NCBI GenBank assembly: GCA_964466465.1
Contig: CAYXNJ010000001.1
Coordinates: 104,058 to 168,057 of the forward strand
DNA: 64,000 nucleotides
Source of the DNA: Sulfurospirillum sp964466465
GTDB lineage: Bacteria > Campylobacterota > Campylobacteria > Campylobacterales > Sulfurospirillaceae
Reading direction: 5' to 3'
Shown piece by piece: positions 43,083 through 51,911 of the stretch (within the stretch, counting starts at the first letter, position 1; every line of letters starts with the position of its first letter). Below the pieces are notes generated by a model. The model saw only the letters and a program-made list of their open reading frames with translations, made no database searches and was not told the DNA's origin. The position numbers were made by a program, and so were the translations under genes.

Positions 43083-44338
43083 CGTTGTGAGAGTGTTTTG
43101 GCGAGTGCTCGCTGAATTCTCTCATACTGTGCATCAATAGGATGCCCTTGCGTTTCAAGGTTAGCCAGTGATTTTTCTGCTTCAGAGAGTTTTTTCTCCC
43201 ACACATAGATCTCTTTTTGTTTGTTGGAAAGTGCAAGCTCAAGTTCTTTACTGGATTTATGCAGTTTTGCTTTTTGTTTGATAAGAGAGTCCTCTTTTCT
43301 AAACAGCTGATTGATGAGGCTTTTACGATCAAACAGTTTTTCTTCACCATCTTCTAAAAACTTAACCTCTTTTGCATCGGTATATTCAAGCCTATCAAGC
43401 GTTTGGTGAATGTGATCTAACTTTTCATCGGCTTCTTCGGTGGCTTTATGCTCTTTTTCAAGATGTTTTGTAAGTTCTTTTTGCTCGTTGCGATATGCCT
43501 CTAGTTTCTTTTTAATGGAAATAAGGTCATGTCGTTTGTCATAAAGTGTTTGTTTGGATTTTTTATGTTGAATCATGGTGGAGCGAATGGTTGTCATATT
43601 CCATGCGCGGTTACTCTCATCTAAAATAGGATTTGGTTTATAGCGATTGCCTTTTGCATCGATGGTTTCATGAATGCCAAAATGACTTAGAAATTCAATG
43701 GCTTTCTTCTCTTGATTGGAGAAGTGAAATAGAATATCTTCAGAGATTTTCAGCATCATGACTTCAAATATTTCACGTAAAAGATAGTAGCTAAGACCAC
43801 GAACTTCACGCAAATCTTCTAACTCGCTGTACTCGATGACTACGATGTCAGCGATATTGACGAGAACTGGGATGAAAAGTGTGCGAAACTCTGAAGGGTT
43901 TATTTTTTTGATGTTGAGTGTACTTTCAATAGCGAAGCCTAGAAGCTCTAGCATACGTTCTTTGTATTCGTTATGCGGAAAAAACTGCTTTTTATAGGCT
44001 TCTAAGGTCTCTTTTGGAAGACCACATGCCCTTCTATCGGGGCTATTTTCAGGTGCTTCCACTTGGAAAAAGAGTTTGATATAGATGCTATCTTCGGTAT
44101 ATAAAAAAAGATCATTATTGCTCAACGAGAGTTTTTTAGCCAATTTCTCATGGATGACATCTTTATAAGTATGATACTTCTTTGGAAGCCTACACCCGTG
44201 GAGTGCCGTGAGGACTTCCGAAAGATCCTCTTCTTCAAAACGGTATAAAACATCTAAATAGACATATTCTTTTGGTTCAAATTCTCGTAAAAAATTTTCA
44301 ATGATTTTTTCAGATTGGCTGAATGATGACTCTTCCAT
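43079..44338 (-). CDS. Hypothetical coiled-coil protein
   Basis: No recognised family. The protein has 419 residues and no signal peptide or membrane helix. The first 260 residues look globular, with a hydrophobic region around 150-200 (FIPVLVNIADIVVIEY, SYYLLREIFEVMML). Residues about 265-400 are strongly charged, rich in Lys/Glu with heptads, and likely a long coiled coil. It is transcribed alone. A structural or scaffolding role is possible, but nothing around it points to a process. Confidence 0.65.
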   Translation of the reverse strand: MEESSFSQSEKIIENFLREFEPKEYVYLDVLYRFEEEDLSEVLTALHGCRLPKKYHTYKDVIHEKLAKKLSLSNNDLFLYTEDSIYIKLFFQVEAPENSPDRRACGLPKETLEAYKKQFFPHNEYKERMLELLGFAIESTLNIKKINPSEFRTLFIPVLVNIADIVVIEYSELEDLREVRGLSYYLLREIFEVMMLKISEDILFHFSNQEKKAIEFLSHFGIHETIDAKGNRYKPNPILDESNRAWNMTTIRSTMIQHKKSKQTLYDKRHDLISIKKKLEAYRNEQKELTKHLEKEHKATEEADEKLDHIHQTLDRLEYTDAKEVKFLEDGEEKLFDRKSLINQLFRKEDSLIKQKAKLHKSSKELELALSNKQKEIYVWEKKLSEAEKSLANLETQGHPIDAQYERIQRALAKTLSQR

Positions 44339-44398
44339 AACTTCCCTATTAACGCAAAATCGATCTTATTGTATCTAAAATAAATCAAATCTTGATAA

Positions 44399-45322
44399 CT
44401 ATTGTCGATAAAAAAACGTTTTTAAATGCTCAATGCTCGCATAGCCCATTGCTAAAATACTCTCTTTAGAGTTTCCTCCAAGATGTGGTGTACAGACTAA
44501 ATTGGGAAGGTCGATGAGCTCCCAGTCGTGTGTAGGCTCTTCCAAAAACGCCTCTAGTCCAGCACCTGCGATTTCACCTGTTTTGAGCGCAATTTTGAGT
44601 GCTTCTTCATCGATAATGCCACCACGTGCCGTATTGATGATAAACGCACTTTTTTTCATTGCTTTAAATTCTGAGGTTGAGAAGAGATTCTTGCTCTCAG
44701 GTGTGAGTGGTAAATGAATTGAAATAATATCGGCTTCCTCCAAAATACGTTCTTTACTTGCATAGATAATGCCGTATTTTAGGGCTTCTTCTTCATTGTG
44801 GGTACGGTTGTAAACGAGAATGGTGCAGTGAAAAGGGGCTAAAAGTTCAACAACACGTTTGGCGATGTTTCCAAATCCAAACAGTCCGATGGTTTTGCCT
44901 GTAAGTTCACTGCCACCATTCACCTTCCAAATGTGCTGTTTTAAAAGCGTTGTAGCAACATGCAGATTGCGAATGAGTGAGAGCATAAGGCTAAGCGTGA
45001 TTTCTGCGACAGAATTACTATTGGTTCCTCCCGTCCAACCAAGCTCTACGCCTCTTTTTTTCATGGCTTCCAAGTCTAAATTATCGAGTCCTACGCCATA
45101 ACGTGAGAGCATTTTGAGTTTTGGGCACGCACTTAGGACTTCATCGTCTATCTCTTCGCGTCCGACTATCGCAGCATCGACGTCGAGTAAAAAAGTGATG
45201 AGATCGGCTTTGGTTTTAAGCGTATTATCGGCATTGTGTTTGACATCAGGAAAAAAAGATGTGAGTTCTTTCATAAGCTCAGCTGAGCGTGAAAAAAGTG
45301 GAGAGATGACAGCAATTTTCAT
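44399..45322 (-). CDS. 2-hydroxyacid dehydrogenase (SerA-like)
   Basis: NAD-dependent dehydrogenase of 307 residues. NAD loop FGFGNIAKRV (about 148), catalytic Arg in NTARGGIIDEEAL (about 232), Glu in GLEAFLEEPTHD and His in CTPHLGGNSKES (about 281). It lacks the C-terminal ACT domain of the 3-phosphoglycerate dehydrogenase that feeds serine synthesis, so it more likely reduces another 2-keto acid, such as hydroxypyruvate or phenylpyruvate. The true substrate is open. Confidence 0.85.
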   Translation of the reverse strand: MKIAVISPLFSRSAELMKELTSFFPDVKHNADNTLKTKADLITFLLDVDAAIVGREEIDDEVLSACPKLKMLSRYGVGLDNLDLEAMKKRGVELGWTGGTNSNSVAEITLSLMLSLIRNLHVATTLLKQHIWKVNGGSELTGKTIGLFGFGNIAKRVVELLAPFHCTILVYNRTHNEEEALKYGIIYASKERILEEADIISIHLPLTPESKNLFSTSEFKAMKKSAFIINTARGGIIDEEALKIALKTGEIAGAGLEAFLEEPTHDWELIDLPNLVCTPHLGGNSKESILAMGYASIEHLKTFFYRQ

Positions 45323-45472
45323 AAAAATTCCTTTTGATGGATGAAGCGACTATTGCAAAAAAGTATAACATTCTTTCTTCAATCTTGGCTTATCATATTG
45401 ATTTATTTTTGTTAAAACTCTATTTACTTAGAGAAGCTAGAATAGGATAATAATTATTAACAAAGGAATTCT

Positions 45473-45907
45473 ATGAAACAACTTCTATATGCAATGATGT
45501 TACTTTTACCTTTTTCTCTCTTTGCAGAGGCACTGACAATGGGCGCTCCTATTCAGGCACCTGCTATCAAAGATCAGTTTGAAAAAAATGTGAGCATTAC
45601 GCCTCAAACCAAGCAGATCATCATCGCGTACACTAAGTCTCAAGGGGATGTGATGAAGGCATTTTTAGAAGCAAATCCAAATTATCTGAGCGAAAATAAT
45701 GCGCTTTATTTTATGGATGCAACATCGGTTCCTAGTATGGTTATGAGCATGTTTATGATGCCAAAGTTTAAAAAATACAGCTACTCTATAGGACTTTTAG
45801 AGAATGAAAAAGATGTGGTTTATTTTCCTAAAAAAACAGATCTACTAACGGTCATTACACTGGATAATCTCAACGTTACTGCGATTGATTTTAAAGACAA
45901 GCTTTAA
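45473..45907 (+). CDS. Hypothetical exported protein
   Basis: Protein of 144 residues with a clear signal peptide (MLLLPFSLFAEA). The mature 125 residues lack cysteines. Segments such as ITPQTKQIIIAYTKSQGDVMKAFLE and NALYFMDATSVPSMV look thioredoxin-fold-like but have no CxxC. Similar proteins occur in Campylobacterota as hypothetical periplasmic proteins. Its stop is followed by a terminator shared with the convergent DUF779 gene. Confidence 0.65.
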   Translation: MKQLLYAMMLLLPFSLFAEALTMGAPIQAPAIKDQFEKNVSITPQTKQIIIAYTKSQGDVMKAFLEANPNYLSENNALYFMDATSVPSMVMSMFMMPKFKKYSYSIGLLENEKDVVYFPKKTDLLTVITLDNLNVTAIDFKDKL

Positions 45908-45917
45908 CAAAAAGGAG

Positions 45918-45939
45918 GAGAAGTGAATTTTCACTTCTC
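45918..45939. terminator. Bidirectional terminator overlapping the end of the DUF779 gene
   Basis: Stem GAGAAGTGAA / TTCACTTCTC with a 2-base centre, between convergent genes. It overlaps the last bases of the DUF779 reading frame. Confidence 0.6.
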
Positions 45940-46308
45940 TTGTTCCGCTAAAAGTCTATTTTCTTCATCACTAAAAATGCGTGAACGTGTTATAAATTGG
46001 TAGCCCTCATCAATTTCGAGTGAAAAGGAGTTGCCAAATGCAGCTTTTTCTTCTTTGACATCTAAAATGATTTGAGAATATCGAAAGTATTCAAACTGCT
46101 CAGGGTCGATGAAAAATTCACATCCACCCACTTCTCCCATCTTGACATTGCGTGAAGGAACATGAAAATCTTTTTTCTCATAGCACATAGGTGCTGTACC
46201 ATCACAACAGCCTCCGCTTTGGTTAAAAACAAGTTCACCGTACCCATTTTTGAGCATTTCAATGACTTTTAGAGCCTCAGGTGTTGCGATAAGACGATGG
46301 ATGCTCAT
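45931..46308 (-). CDS. DUF779 protein
   Basis: Protein of 125 residues of the DUF779 family, usually next to acetaldehyde or other aldehyde dehydrogenase genes, as here. It has the Cys/Gly-rich family core NQSGGCCDGTAPMCYEK (about residues 30-46) and DVKEEKAAFGNSFSLEI. The function is unproven; it may bind a metal or assist the dehydrogenase. It lies 50 bases after the dehydrogenase gene with a hairpin between, so its expression may be damped relative to the enzyme. Confidence 0.87.
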   Translation of the reverse strand: MSIHRLIATPEALKVIEMLKNGYGELVFNQSGGCCDGTAPMCYEKKDFHVPSRNVKMGEVGGCEFFIDPEQFEYFRYSQIILDVKEEKAAFGNSFSLEIDEGYQFITRSRIFSDEENRLLAEQEK

Positions 46309-46328
46309 TTTAGCTCCTTTGCGTAAGG

Positions 46329-46350
46329 AGCATGGGTTTTAGCCCATGCT
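46329..46350 (-). terminator. Hairpin between the aldehyde dehydrogenase and DUF779 genes
   Basis: Stem AGCATGGG / CCCATGCT with a 6-base loop. No T tract follows on the minus strand, so it may process or partly terminate the transcript rather than end it. Confidence 0.45.
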
Positions 46351-46358
46351 TTTACAGT

Positions 46359-47855
46359 TTAGAAAAATCCGAGTTTATTTTTATTGAATGACGTCAAAAT
46401 GTTTTTCGTATGGCGATAGGCATTGAGCATCATCATGTGTGTCTCACGTCCGATACCTGATTTTTTATAGCCACCAAAGGAAGCATGCGATGGATAGAGG
46501 TGGTAGCAGTTGACCCACACACGACCTGCTTCGATGCCACGAGACATTTTATGGAGTTGATGCGCATCTCGTGACCAGACACCAGAACCTAAGCCATAAA
46601 TGGTGTCATTTGCGATGGCAAGAGCCTCATCTTCATCTTTAAAGGTTGTGACACATAACACGGGTCCAAAAATCTCTTCTTGGAAGATACGCATTTTGTT
46701 ATGCCCTTTGAAAATGGTCGGTTTAATATAATTTCCTTTTGGGAAAGTTTTGTTTTTGTACTCTTCTCCACCGATAAGGCACTGTGCACCTTCTTCTTTA
46801 CCAATGCGGATGTAGTCTAGAATTTTTTCTTTCTGATTGACCGAAGCTTGTGCTCCCATTTTGGTTGCTGGATCAAGTGGATTTTCTTGCGTGATGGCTT
46901 TGACTCTTTCTAAAACACGTTTCATAAACGGTTCGTAGATGGACTCCTGGATGAGTGCACGTGAAGGGCATGTGCAGACTTCACCGCTGTTAAAGGCAAA
47001 GAGAACGAGTCCTTCAATGGCTTTATCAAAAAATTCATCGTCTTTTTCCATAATGGACTCAAAGAAGATATTGGGTGATTTACCACCAAGTTCCAAAGTA
47101 GAAGGGATGATGTTTTCAGTGGCATACTGCATGATGAGCTGACCTGTGGTTGTCTCTCCTGTAAAGCCTACTTTTTTGATGTCGGGGTGTGTAGAGAGGT
47201 GTTTACCAATCTTCCCGCCTGCTCCATTGATGACGTTGACAACGCCCTTTGGAAGGACATCTTGAATGATTTCCATCAAGAGTAAAATAGACATCGGAGT
47301 TGCACTAGCTGGTTTGATGACCACGCAGTTACCAGCGGCTATGGCAGGAGCAATCTTCCATGCGGCCATCAAAAGAGGGAAGTTCCAAGGGATGATTTGG
47401 GCGACAACACCCAGTGGCTCATAAATTTCTTGCGAAATCGTATTCTCATCAAGATCTGCCACACTTCCTGCTTCACTTCGGATGACAGAAGCAAAATAGC
47501 GAAAATGATCAACCACTAAAGGAATGTCAGCATTAAGTGTTTCGCGTACAGCTTTACCATTGTCGAGGGTTTCAGCAATTGCGAGTGTTTCTAAATTTGC
47601 TTCGATTTTATCGGCAATTTTCTTAAGGAGGGTGCTTCGCTCAATGACCGAAGTGTGCTTGTAAGATTCAAAGGCTTTTTTTGCCGCAGCAACAGCTGCA
47701 TCAACATCGGCTGTAGATGATCTTGGAATTTTAGTTAAAAGTTCGCCATCCACAGGGGAAAGATTGTCAAAATATTCGCCACTCAAAGGTGGAACCCACT
47801 CACCGCCAATAAAGTTTTCATAACGAGATTTATACGTTGGTTTAGAATATGCCAT
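46359..47855 (-). CDS. NAD-dependent aldehyde dehydrogenase
   Basis: Enzyme of 498 residues oxidising aldehydes to acids, probably acetaldehyde class (ExaC/AldB-like). The catalytic cysteine is in FNSGEVCTCPSRALIQE (about residue 300), the Glu in LELGGKSPNIFFES, and the NAD region in IIPWNFPLLMAAWK. The DUF779 partner is typical of acetaldehyde dehydrogenases linked to ethanol oxidation, but no alcohol dehydrogenase is nearby. Confidence 0.92.
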   Translation of the reverse strand: MAYSKPTYKSRYENFIGGEWVPPLSGEYFDNLSPVDGELLTKIPRSSTADVDAAVAAAKKAFESYKHTSVIERSTLLKKIADKIEANLETLAIAETLDNGKAVRETLNADIPLVVDHFRYFASVIRSEAGSVADLDENTISQEIYEPLGVVAQIIPWNFPLLMAAWKIAPAIAAGNCVVIKPASATPMSILLLMEIIQDVLPKGVVNVINGAGGKIGKHLSTHPDIKKVGFTGETTTGQLIMQYATENIIPSTLELGGKSPNIFFESIMEKDDEFFDKAIEGLVLFAFNSGEVCTCPSRALIQESIYEPFMKRVLERVKAITQENPLDPATKMGAQASVNQKEKILDYIRIGKEEGAQCLIGGEEYKNKTFPKGNYIKPTIFKGHNKMRIFQEEIFGPVLCVTTFKDEDEALAIANDTIYGLGSGVWSRDAHQLHKMSRGIEAGRVWVNCYHLYPSHASFGGYKKSGIGRETHMMMLNAYRHTKNILTSFNKNKLGFF

Positions 47856-47991
47856 TTTTGCACCTTTCTAGTTAAAGTTATATAAGATAAAAATTATCTC
47901 TTTAGAAACTCTAGTGCAGTAGGCTTTAACAACAAAGACAAAAAAGGAATTAGCTATTTTTTTTAGATTGGATTAATATTGTTTAAAAGTC

Positions 47992-48468
47992 CTATTTTAG
48001 GTATTTTAAACACGCTTCAAAGCTGGAAGCGACGACAATATGCGAAAACATTAGATTGTGCGTGAGTCCAAAATCTTCAATAGCCATACCTGTAGCGTCA
48101 CAATTGGTATCACCTAAATGCAGGATAGATTGTGTTTTTTCTTTGAGCGTGCGCATATCGGTAGAGTAGGCTAAGACGCGTTTGCCTAAACCTTGCGCAA
48201 ACCCCACTTCCCAAACCGTACCGCTGTCAGGCTCAGGGCCACGAAAGGGTGAAAGATTGGCGATGACGATGTCACATTCGTGGATCATTGCTTGATTTGC
48301 AAGGCGAATTGCGGTTGCTACTTTTAAGGGATTGTTTCCTGTAATGATATTATCAAGCGGAAAAAGTCCTTCATAGCCGTATTGTTGACACAGGAGTTTG
48401 TGAGAAATGCCTATTCCTAGGGCATTTTGGAAAAAGACTTCAGGTCCAGCGAGATAAATTTTTTGCAT
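47992..48468 (-). CDS. Nucleoside 2-deoxyribosyltransferase
   Basis: Enzyme of 158 residues in the nucleoside deoxyribosyltransferase family. It begins MQKIYLAGPEVF and has ANLSPFRGPEPDSGTVWEVGFAQ (about residues 75-97) with the nucleophile Glu in TVWEVG. It would exchange or hydrolyse the base of deoxynucleosides in purine or pyrimidine salvage. It is located beside the tRNA cluster as a single gene. Confidence 0.85.
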   Translation of the reverse strand: MQKIYLAGPEVFFQNALGIGISHKLLCQQYGYEGLFPLDNIITGNNPLKVATAIRLANQAMIHECDIVIANLSPFRGPEPDSGTVWEVGFAQGLGKRVLAYSTDMRTLKEKTQSILHLGDTNCDATGMAIEDFGLTHNLMFSHIVVASSFEACLKYLK

Positions 48469-48548
48469 GAAATTCTTTCTATTGTAATTAAAAATATTGA
48501 AATTGTAACATAAGAAAGAGAGTTAATATTGAGAAAGAAAAGAAAAAG

Positions 48549-48633
48549 TGGTGCGGATAAAGAGACTCGAACTCCCACGCCTCTCGGCACCAGATCCTAA
48601 GTCTGGCGTGTCTACCAATTTCACCATATCCGC
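48549..48633 (-). tRNA. tRNA-Leu (anticodon TAG)
   Basis: 85 bases including an encoded CCA. Acceptor GCGGATA/TATCCGC, discriminator A, long variable arm as expected for leucine, anticodon stem CCAGA/TCTGG around CTTAGGA. Confidence 0.95.
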
Positions 48634-48681
48634 ACATAACAGTAGTAAAGTTTGCGAAGCTGAAGCTCCGTCTTAAAAGGG

Positions 48682-48758
<77 letters not shown>

Positions 48759-48776
48759 ATCAGTTTCGGTTTTGGG

Positions 48777-48853
48777 TGGTGCGCTCGACAGGAGTCGAAC
48801 CTACAACCTACGGATCCGAAGTCCGTTGCTCTATCCAATTGAGCTACAAGCGC
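48777..48853 (-). tRNA. tRNA-Arg (anticodon TCG)
   Basis: 77 bases with encoded CCA. Anticodon stem ACGGA/TCCGT around CTTCGGA; T-loop GTTCGACT. Confidence 0.95.
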
Positions 48854-48874
48854 ATAAACCGCTCCAAAAAACAA

Positions 48875-48952
48875 TGGGGTGAGTGATGGGGATCGAACCC
48901 ACGACCCTCAGAACCACAACCTGATGCTCTAACCGACTGAGCTACACTCACC
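48875..48952 (-). tRNA. tRNA-His (anticodon GTG)
   Basis: 78 bases with encoded CCA. The 8-bp acceptor GGTGAGTG/CACTCACC includes the extra 5' G characteristic of histidine tRNA. Anticodon loop TTGTGGT. Confidence 0.95.
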
Positions 48953-48985
48953 ATATAATAAATTCAAAATAGTTTTGGGAAAAAG

Positions 48986-49063
48986 TGGTCGGGGCGAAAG
49001 GATTCGAACCTTCGACCCCCTGGTCCCAAACCAGGTGCGCTGACCAGACTGCGCTACGCCCCG
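48986..49063 (-). tRNA. tRNA-Pro (anticodon TGG)
   Basis: 78 bases with encoded CCA. Anticodon stem CCTGG/CCAGG around TTTGGGA. It is first of the five co-transcribed tRNAs. Confidence 0.95.
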
Positions 49064-49102
49064 ACATTTAAAAAAACCTAAGTTTGTCTTTTTAAGGCTG
49101 AA

Positions 49103-49131
49103 ATTCTAGCCAAATTCCAGCCTTTTGTCAA
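49103..49131 (-). promoter_or_regulatory. Promoter of the five-tRNA operon
   Basis: TTGACA (49131-49126) and TAGAAT (49108-49103) with exactly 17 bases between them, about 40 bases ahead of tRNA-Pro. A near-consensus sigma-70 promoter immediately after the thiG stop. Confidence 0.8.
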
Positions 49132-49142
49132 GGAAAAGTTTT

Positions 49143-49934
49143 TTAGGCTTTTGGTTGGAACTCTATAAGTCCTTCTGTTGGGGAACTTGCTGTTGCAAAT
49201 GGTTTCTTTGCGATGCGTCCAGCAAGATAACTTGCACGTCCAGCAAGGACTGCATATTTCATAGCTTCTGCCATCAAAATAGGATTTTTAGCTTGTGCAA
49301 TAGCTGTATTTGTCAAAACGCCATCGGCACCAATTTCTATTGCTATAGCTGCATCACTGGCACAGCCAATACCTGCATCTACAATGACAGGGATATTAAC
49401 AGCTTCTTTAATAAAAAGAACGTTGTAACGATTTTGAATACCCAGCCCACTGCCAATAGGTGATGCTAAAGGCATAACAGCGGCACTTCCTGCATTTTCA
49501 AGTCGTTTTGCCATAATAGGATCGTCATTGGTATAAGTCATGATGGTAAAGCCGTCTTTGGCTAAGACTTCACATGCTTTAAGGGTTTCCATCACATCAG
49601 GGTAGAGTGTTTTTGCAGTATCACCAATAACTTCAAGTTTGATAAGATCTAAACCTGTTGCTTCTCTTACCATTCTAAAAAGGGTAATGGCGTCATCTGC
49701 AGTCGTACAACCAGCGGAATTTGGAAGCAGTTTTATGTCTGTACCTTTGAAGTAGTCCATCAAGTTTTCTTCATGAGGATTGGTGATGTTAACACGGCGA
49801 ACAGCCACAGTAATGAGCTTTGAACCACTGGCTAAAGTTGCATCTTTTGTGGTTTGAAAATCAGGATATTTACCGCTTCCAACGATTAGACGGCTTGCAA
49901 ATTCGATATTACCTACTTTGAGGATGTCATTCAT
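49143..49934 (-). CDS. thiG: Thiazole synthase ThiG
   Basis: Makes the thiazole phosphate of thiamine from deoxyxylulose phosphate, dehydroglycine and ThiS thiocarboxylate. The start MNDILKVG at 49934 gives 263 residues; the longer frame from 49982 only adds sequence overlapping purN. Family regions: FASRLIVGSGKYPDFQTTK, the Schiff-base Lys in LIKLEVIGD (about 99) and VDAGIGCASDAA. ThiS, ThiF and ThiH are not next to it. It overlaps purN by eight bases. Confidence 0.93.
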   Translation of the reverse strand: MNDILKVGNIEFASRLIVGSGKYPDFQTTKDATLASGSKLITVAVRRVNITNPHEENLMDYFKGTDIKLLPNSAGCTTADDAITLFRMVREATGLDLIKLEVIGDTAKTLYPDVMETLKACEVLAKDGFTIMTYTNDDPIMAKRLENAGSAAVMPLASPIGSGLGIQNRYNVLFIKEAVNIPVIVDAGIGCASDAAIAIEIGADGVLTNTAIAQAKNPILMAEAMKYAVLAGRASYLAGRIAKKPFATASSPTEGLIEFQPKA

Positions 49935-50514
49935 TTTCGTTCCTATTGAGTAAATTTTTAACGGTTTCAGGTAGGAGCTCATGCTCTAAAGCATGGATTT
50001 TTTCTTCAAAATCTTCAAAACTCATCTCTGAATTTTTTTCAAAACAACGTTGTGCGATGATCTCACCACCGTCCAGCTCTTCACTGACATAATGCACACT
50101 GATGCCAGCAACTTTCATGGGTGAATCAAAGCTCTCCTTTATAGCATTGCCGCCCTTAAAAAGGGGAAGGAGTGAAGGATGTAAATTGATGGCTTTAACA
50201 TGTTCTGTGAAATAAGGAGTTAAAAAGCGCATAAATCCTGCAAGAACAGTCAGATCAGCGCCACTGTTATGAATGGCCTCTACAAGGGCTTTATCGAAAG
50301 CTTCACGACTTTCATAGCCTGTATGATCGATGATGACTGGCTCAATGCCATAATTTCGTGATTTTTCAATGCCTTCTGCATTGGGACGATTGCAGATTGT
50401 TGTAGCGACTTCAATCTTACAGTGTTCAAAGATTTTGTTGTGCAGAGCAGCTAGTAATTTTTCTAAATTACTGCCTGTGCCACTAAATAAAATAGCGATT
50501 TTTTTTATAACCAT
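49927..50514 (-). CDS. purN: Phosphoribosylglycinamide formyltransferase PurN
   Basis: Folate-dependent formyl transfer in purine synthesis, 195 residues. N-terminal AILFSGTGSNLEKLL binds the ribonucleotide, LAGFMRFLTPYF and INLHPSLLPLFKG carry the active-site Asn-His region, and VHYVSEELDGGEIIAQ the catalytic Asp. It overlaps the nnrD-type gene by ten bases and is translationally coupled. Confidence 0.95.
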   Translation of the reverse strand: MVIKKIAILFSGTGSNLEKLLAALHNKIFEHCKIEVATTICNRPNAEGIEKSRNYGIEPVIIDHTGYESREAFDKALVEAIHNSGADLTVLAGFMRFLTPYFTEHVKAINLHPSLLPLFKGGNAIKESFDSPMKVAGISVHYVSEELDGGEIIAQRCFEKNSEMSFEDFEEKIHALEHELLPETVKNLLNRNENE

Positions 50515-51902
50515 TTAAGACCTTTACAAATATCTATCGGGGTAAATGCAAAATTGTTTCCCATAAATTTACGAGAAACGAGTGCATGTGCTAATGATGT
50601 ATGGATGGCTGCATCTTTTGGACTATAACCTTGAGCAATAAGTGCTCCTATCATCCCAGCCAAGACATCACCGCTGCCACCTTTGGCTAATGCTTGTGTG
50701 CCATAGGTGTTGATGAAAAGCTGCCCATTGTGTGCAATGATAGTATTGGCACCTTTGAGAAGAAGTACCACATGAGGAAATGCAAGGCTAAAGCGTTTAG
50801 CGTGTTCAAAGCGGTTGGATTGAATCGTTTCAACGCTAATTTTCTCTTTACAGAGAAGCTCTAAAAGAGAACTAAACTCTTTAGGGTGTGGCGTTAAAAC
50901 GACAGGCTTTTTAGACGCAATTATTTTTGTAATGAGTGGATGATGTGACAAAGAGGCGTCAATCACAAGGGGTAACGTATTGCCAAGGAGTAGTGATGTA
51001 ATGGCTTCTTCATCAAAAGGCATTTCAAGCCCCATCCCTGCCACGATAACATTAGCGTTTTTAGGCAAAGTTTTACTGTTCATCAAATACTCAGGCAATT
51101 TTTTATTTTTTTCACCGACAAGCGTTACTAACCCTGCGCCAAAATGAAATGCTCCCATGCCAGCAAGGTGCGCAGCTCCTTCTTTAGAGCCTTGAACAAT
51201 GGCAACATGTCCGAACGAGCCTTTATTACTATTTTTTTGTTCTCTAAATGGCAATTTAAGGTCGTTCTTTTGAAGTAACACAGTGGTGCTTGGAACTTCA
51301 TACTGTTTTCGTGCAATGCCTAAGTTGGCAACGTTGATCTTGCCCACATTGTCTTTGACATTATCATTGAAAAGCCCTAATTTTAGGGCACCCATGGTTA
51401 TTGTCTCATCAGCTTTAAAAACGGTTGGACTGAGTGTTAAATTGCTCAGAATGCCACTAGGAATATCGCACGCAATTTTGTAACCTTCTTTAGCATTGAG
51501 TGCTTCCATGAGCTGAGAGGTTGTTTTATCTAAAGGGCGATTGAGCCCTGCGCCAAAGAGTGCATCAATGTAAACATCAGCATTAATCAGTTCATTTACG
51601 ATGACAACACCCACTTTTTGCGCGCGCTCTAATTGAAGTTTTGCAAGTTCTGATTTGAGTTCATAGGGCATGTAAATACTCACTGTGTAAGCACCATGAA
51701 GCATACGTGCTGCCACAATGCCATCTGCGCCATTATTGCCCATGCCACACACAAATAGAGCACTTTTTTTACGTGTAAGCCTCTTTTTTACAGCACGTGC
51801 AAGTGCAAGTCCTGCATGTTCCATCAAAATCTCAGGGGTTAATCCAAATGTGTTGTAACAACGCTCATCCAAACTGCTGGTTTCTTCATAAACATAACGC
51901 AT
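50505..51902 (-). CDS. nnrD: Bifunctional NAD(P)H-hydrate epimerase/dehydratase
   Basis: Repairs hydrated NAD(P)H. In 465 residues, the N-terminal part (about 1-205) is the YjeF epimerase (FVCGMGNNGADGIVAARML) and the C-terminal part (about 210-465) is the ADP/ATP-dependent dehydratase with SFGHVAIVQGSKEGAAHL, TPHPKEF and ALAKGGSGDVLAGMIGAL (about 425). Full length for the fused form. Confidence 0.94.
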   Translation of the reverse strand: MRYVYEETSSLDERCYNTFGLTPEILMEHAGLALARAVKKRLTRKKSALFVCGMGNNGADGIVAARMLHGAYTVSIYMPYELKSELAKLQLERAQKVGVVIVNELINADVYIDALFGAGLNRPLDKTTSQLMEALNAKEGYKIACDIPSGILSNLTLSPTVFKADETITMGALKLGLFNDNVKDNVGKINVANLGIARKQYEVPSTTVLLQKNDLKLPFREQKNSNKGSFGHVAIVQGSKEGAAHLAGMGAFHFGAGLVTLVGEKNKKLPEYLMNSKTLPKNANVIVAGMGLEMPFDEEAITSLLLGNTLPLVIDASLSHHPLITKIIASKKPVVLTPHPKEFSSLLELLCKEKISVETIQSNRFEHAKRFSLAFPHVVLLLKGANTIIAHNGQLFINTYGTQALAKGGSGDVLAGMIGALIAQGYSPKDAAIHTSLAHALVSRKFMGNNFAFTPIDICKGLKWL

Positions 51903-51911
51903 GGCTCTCTC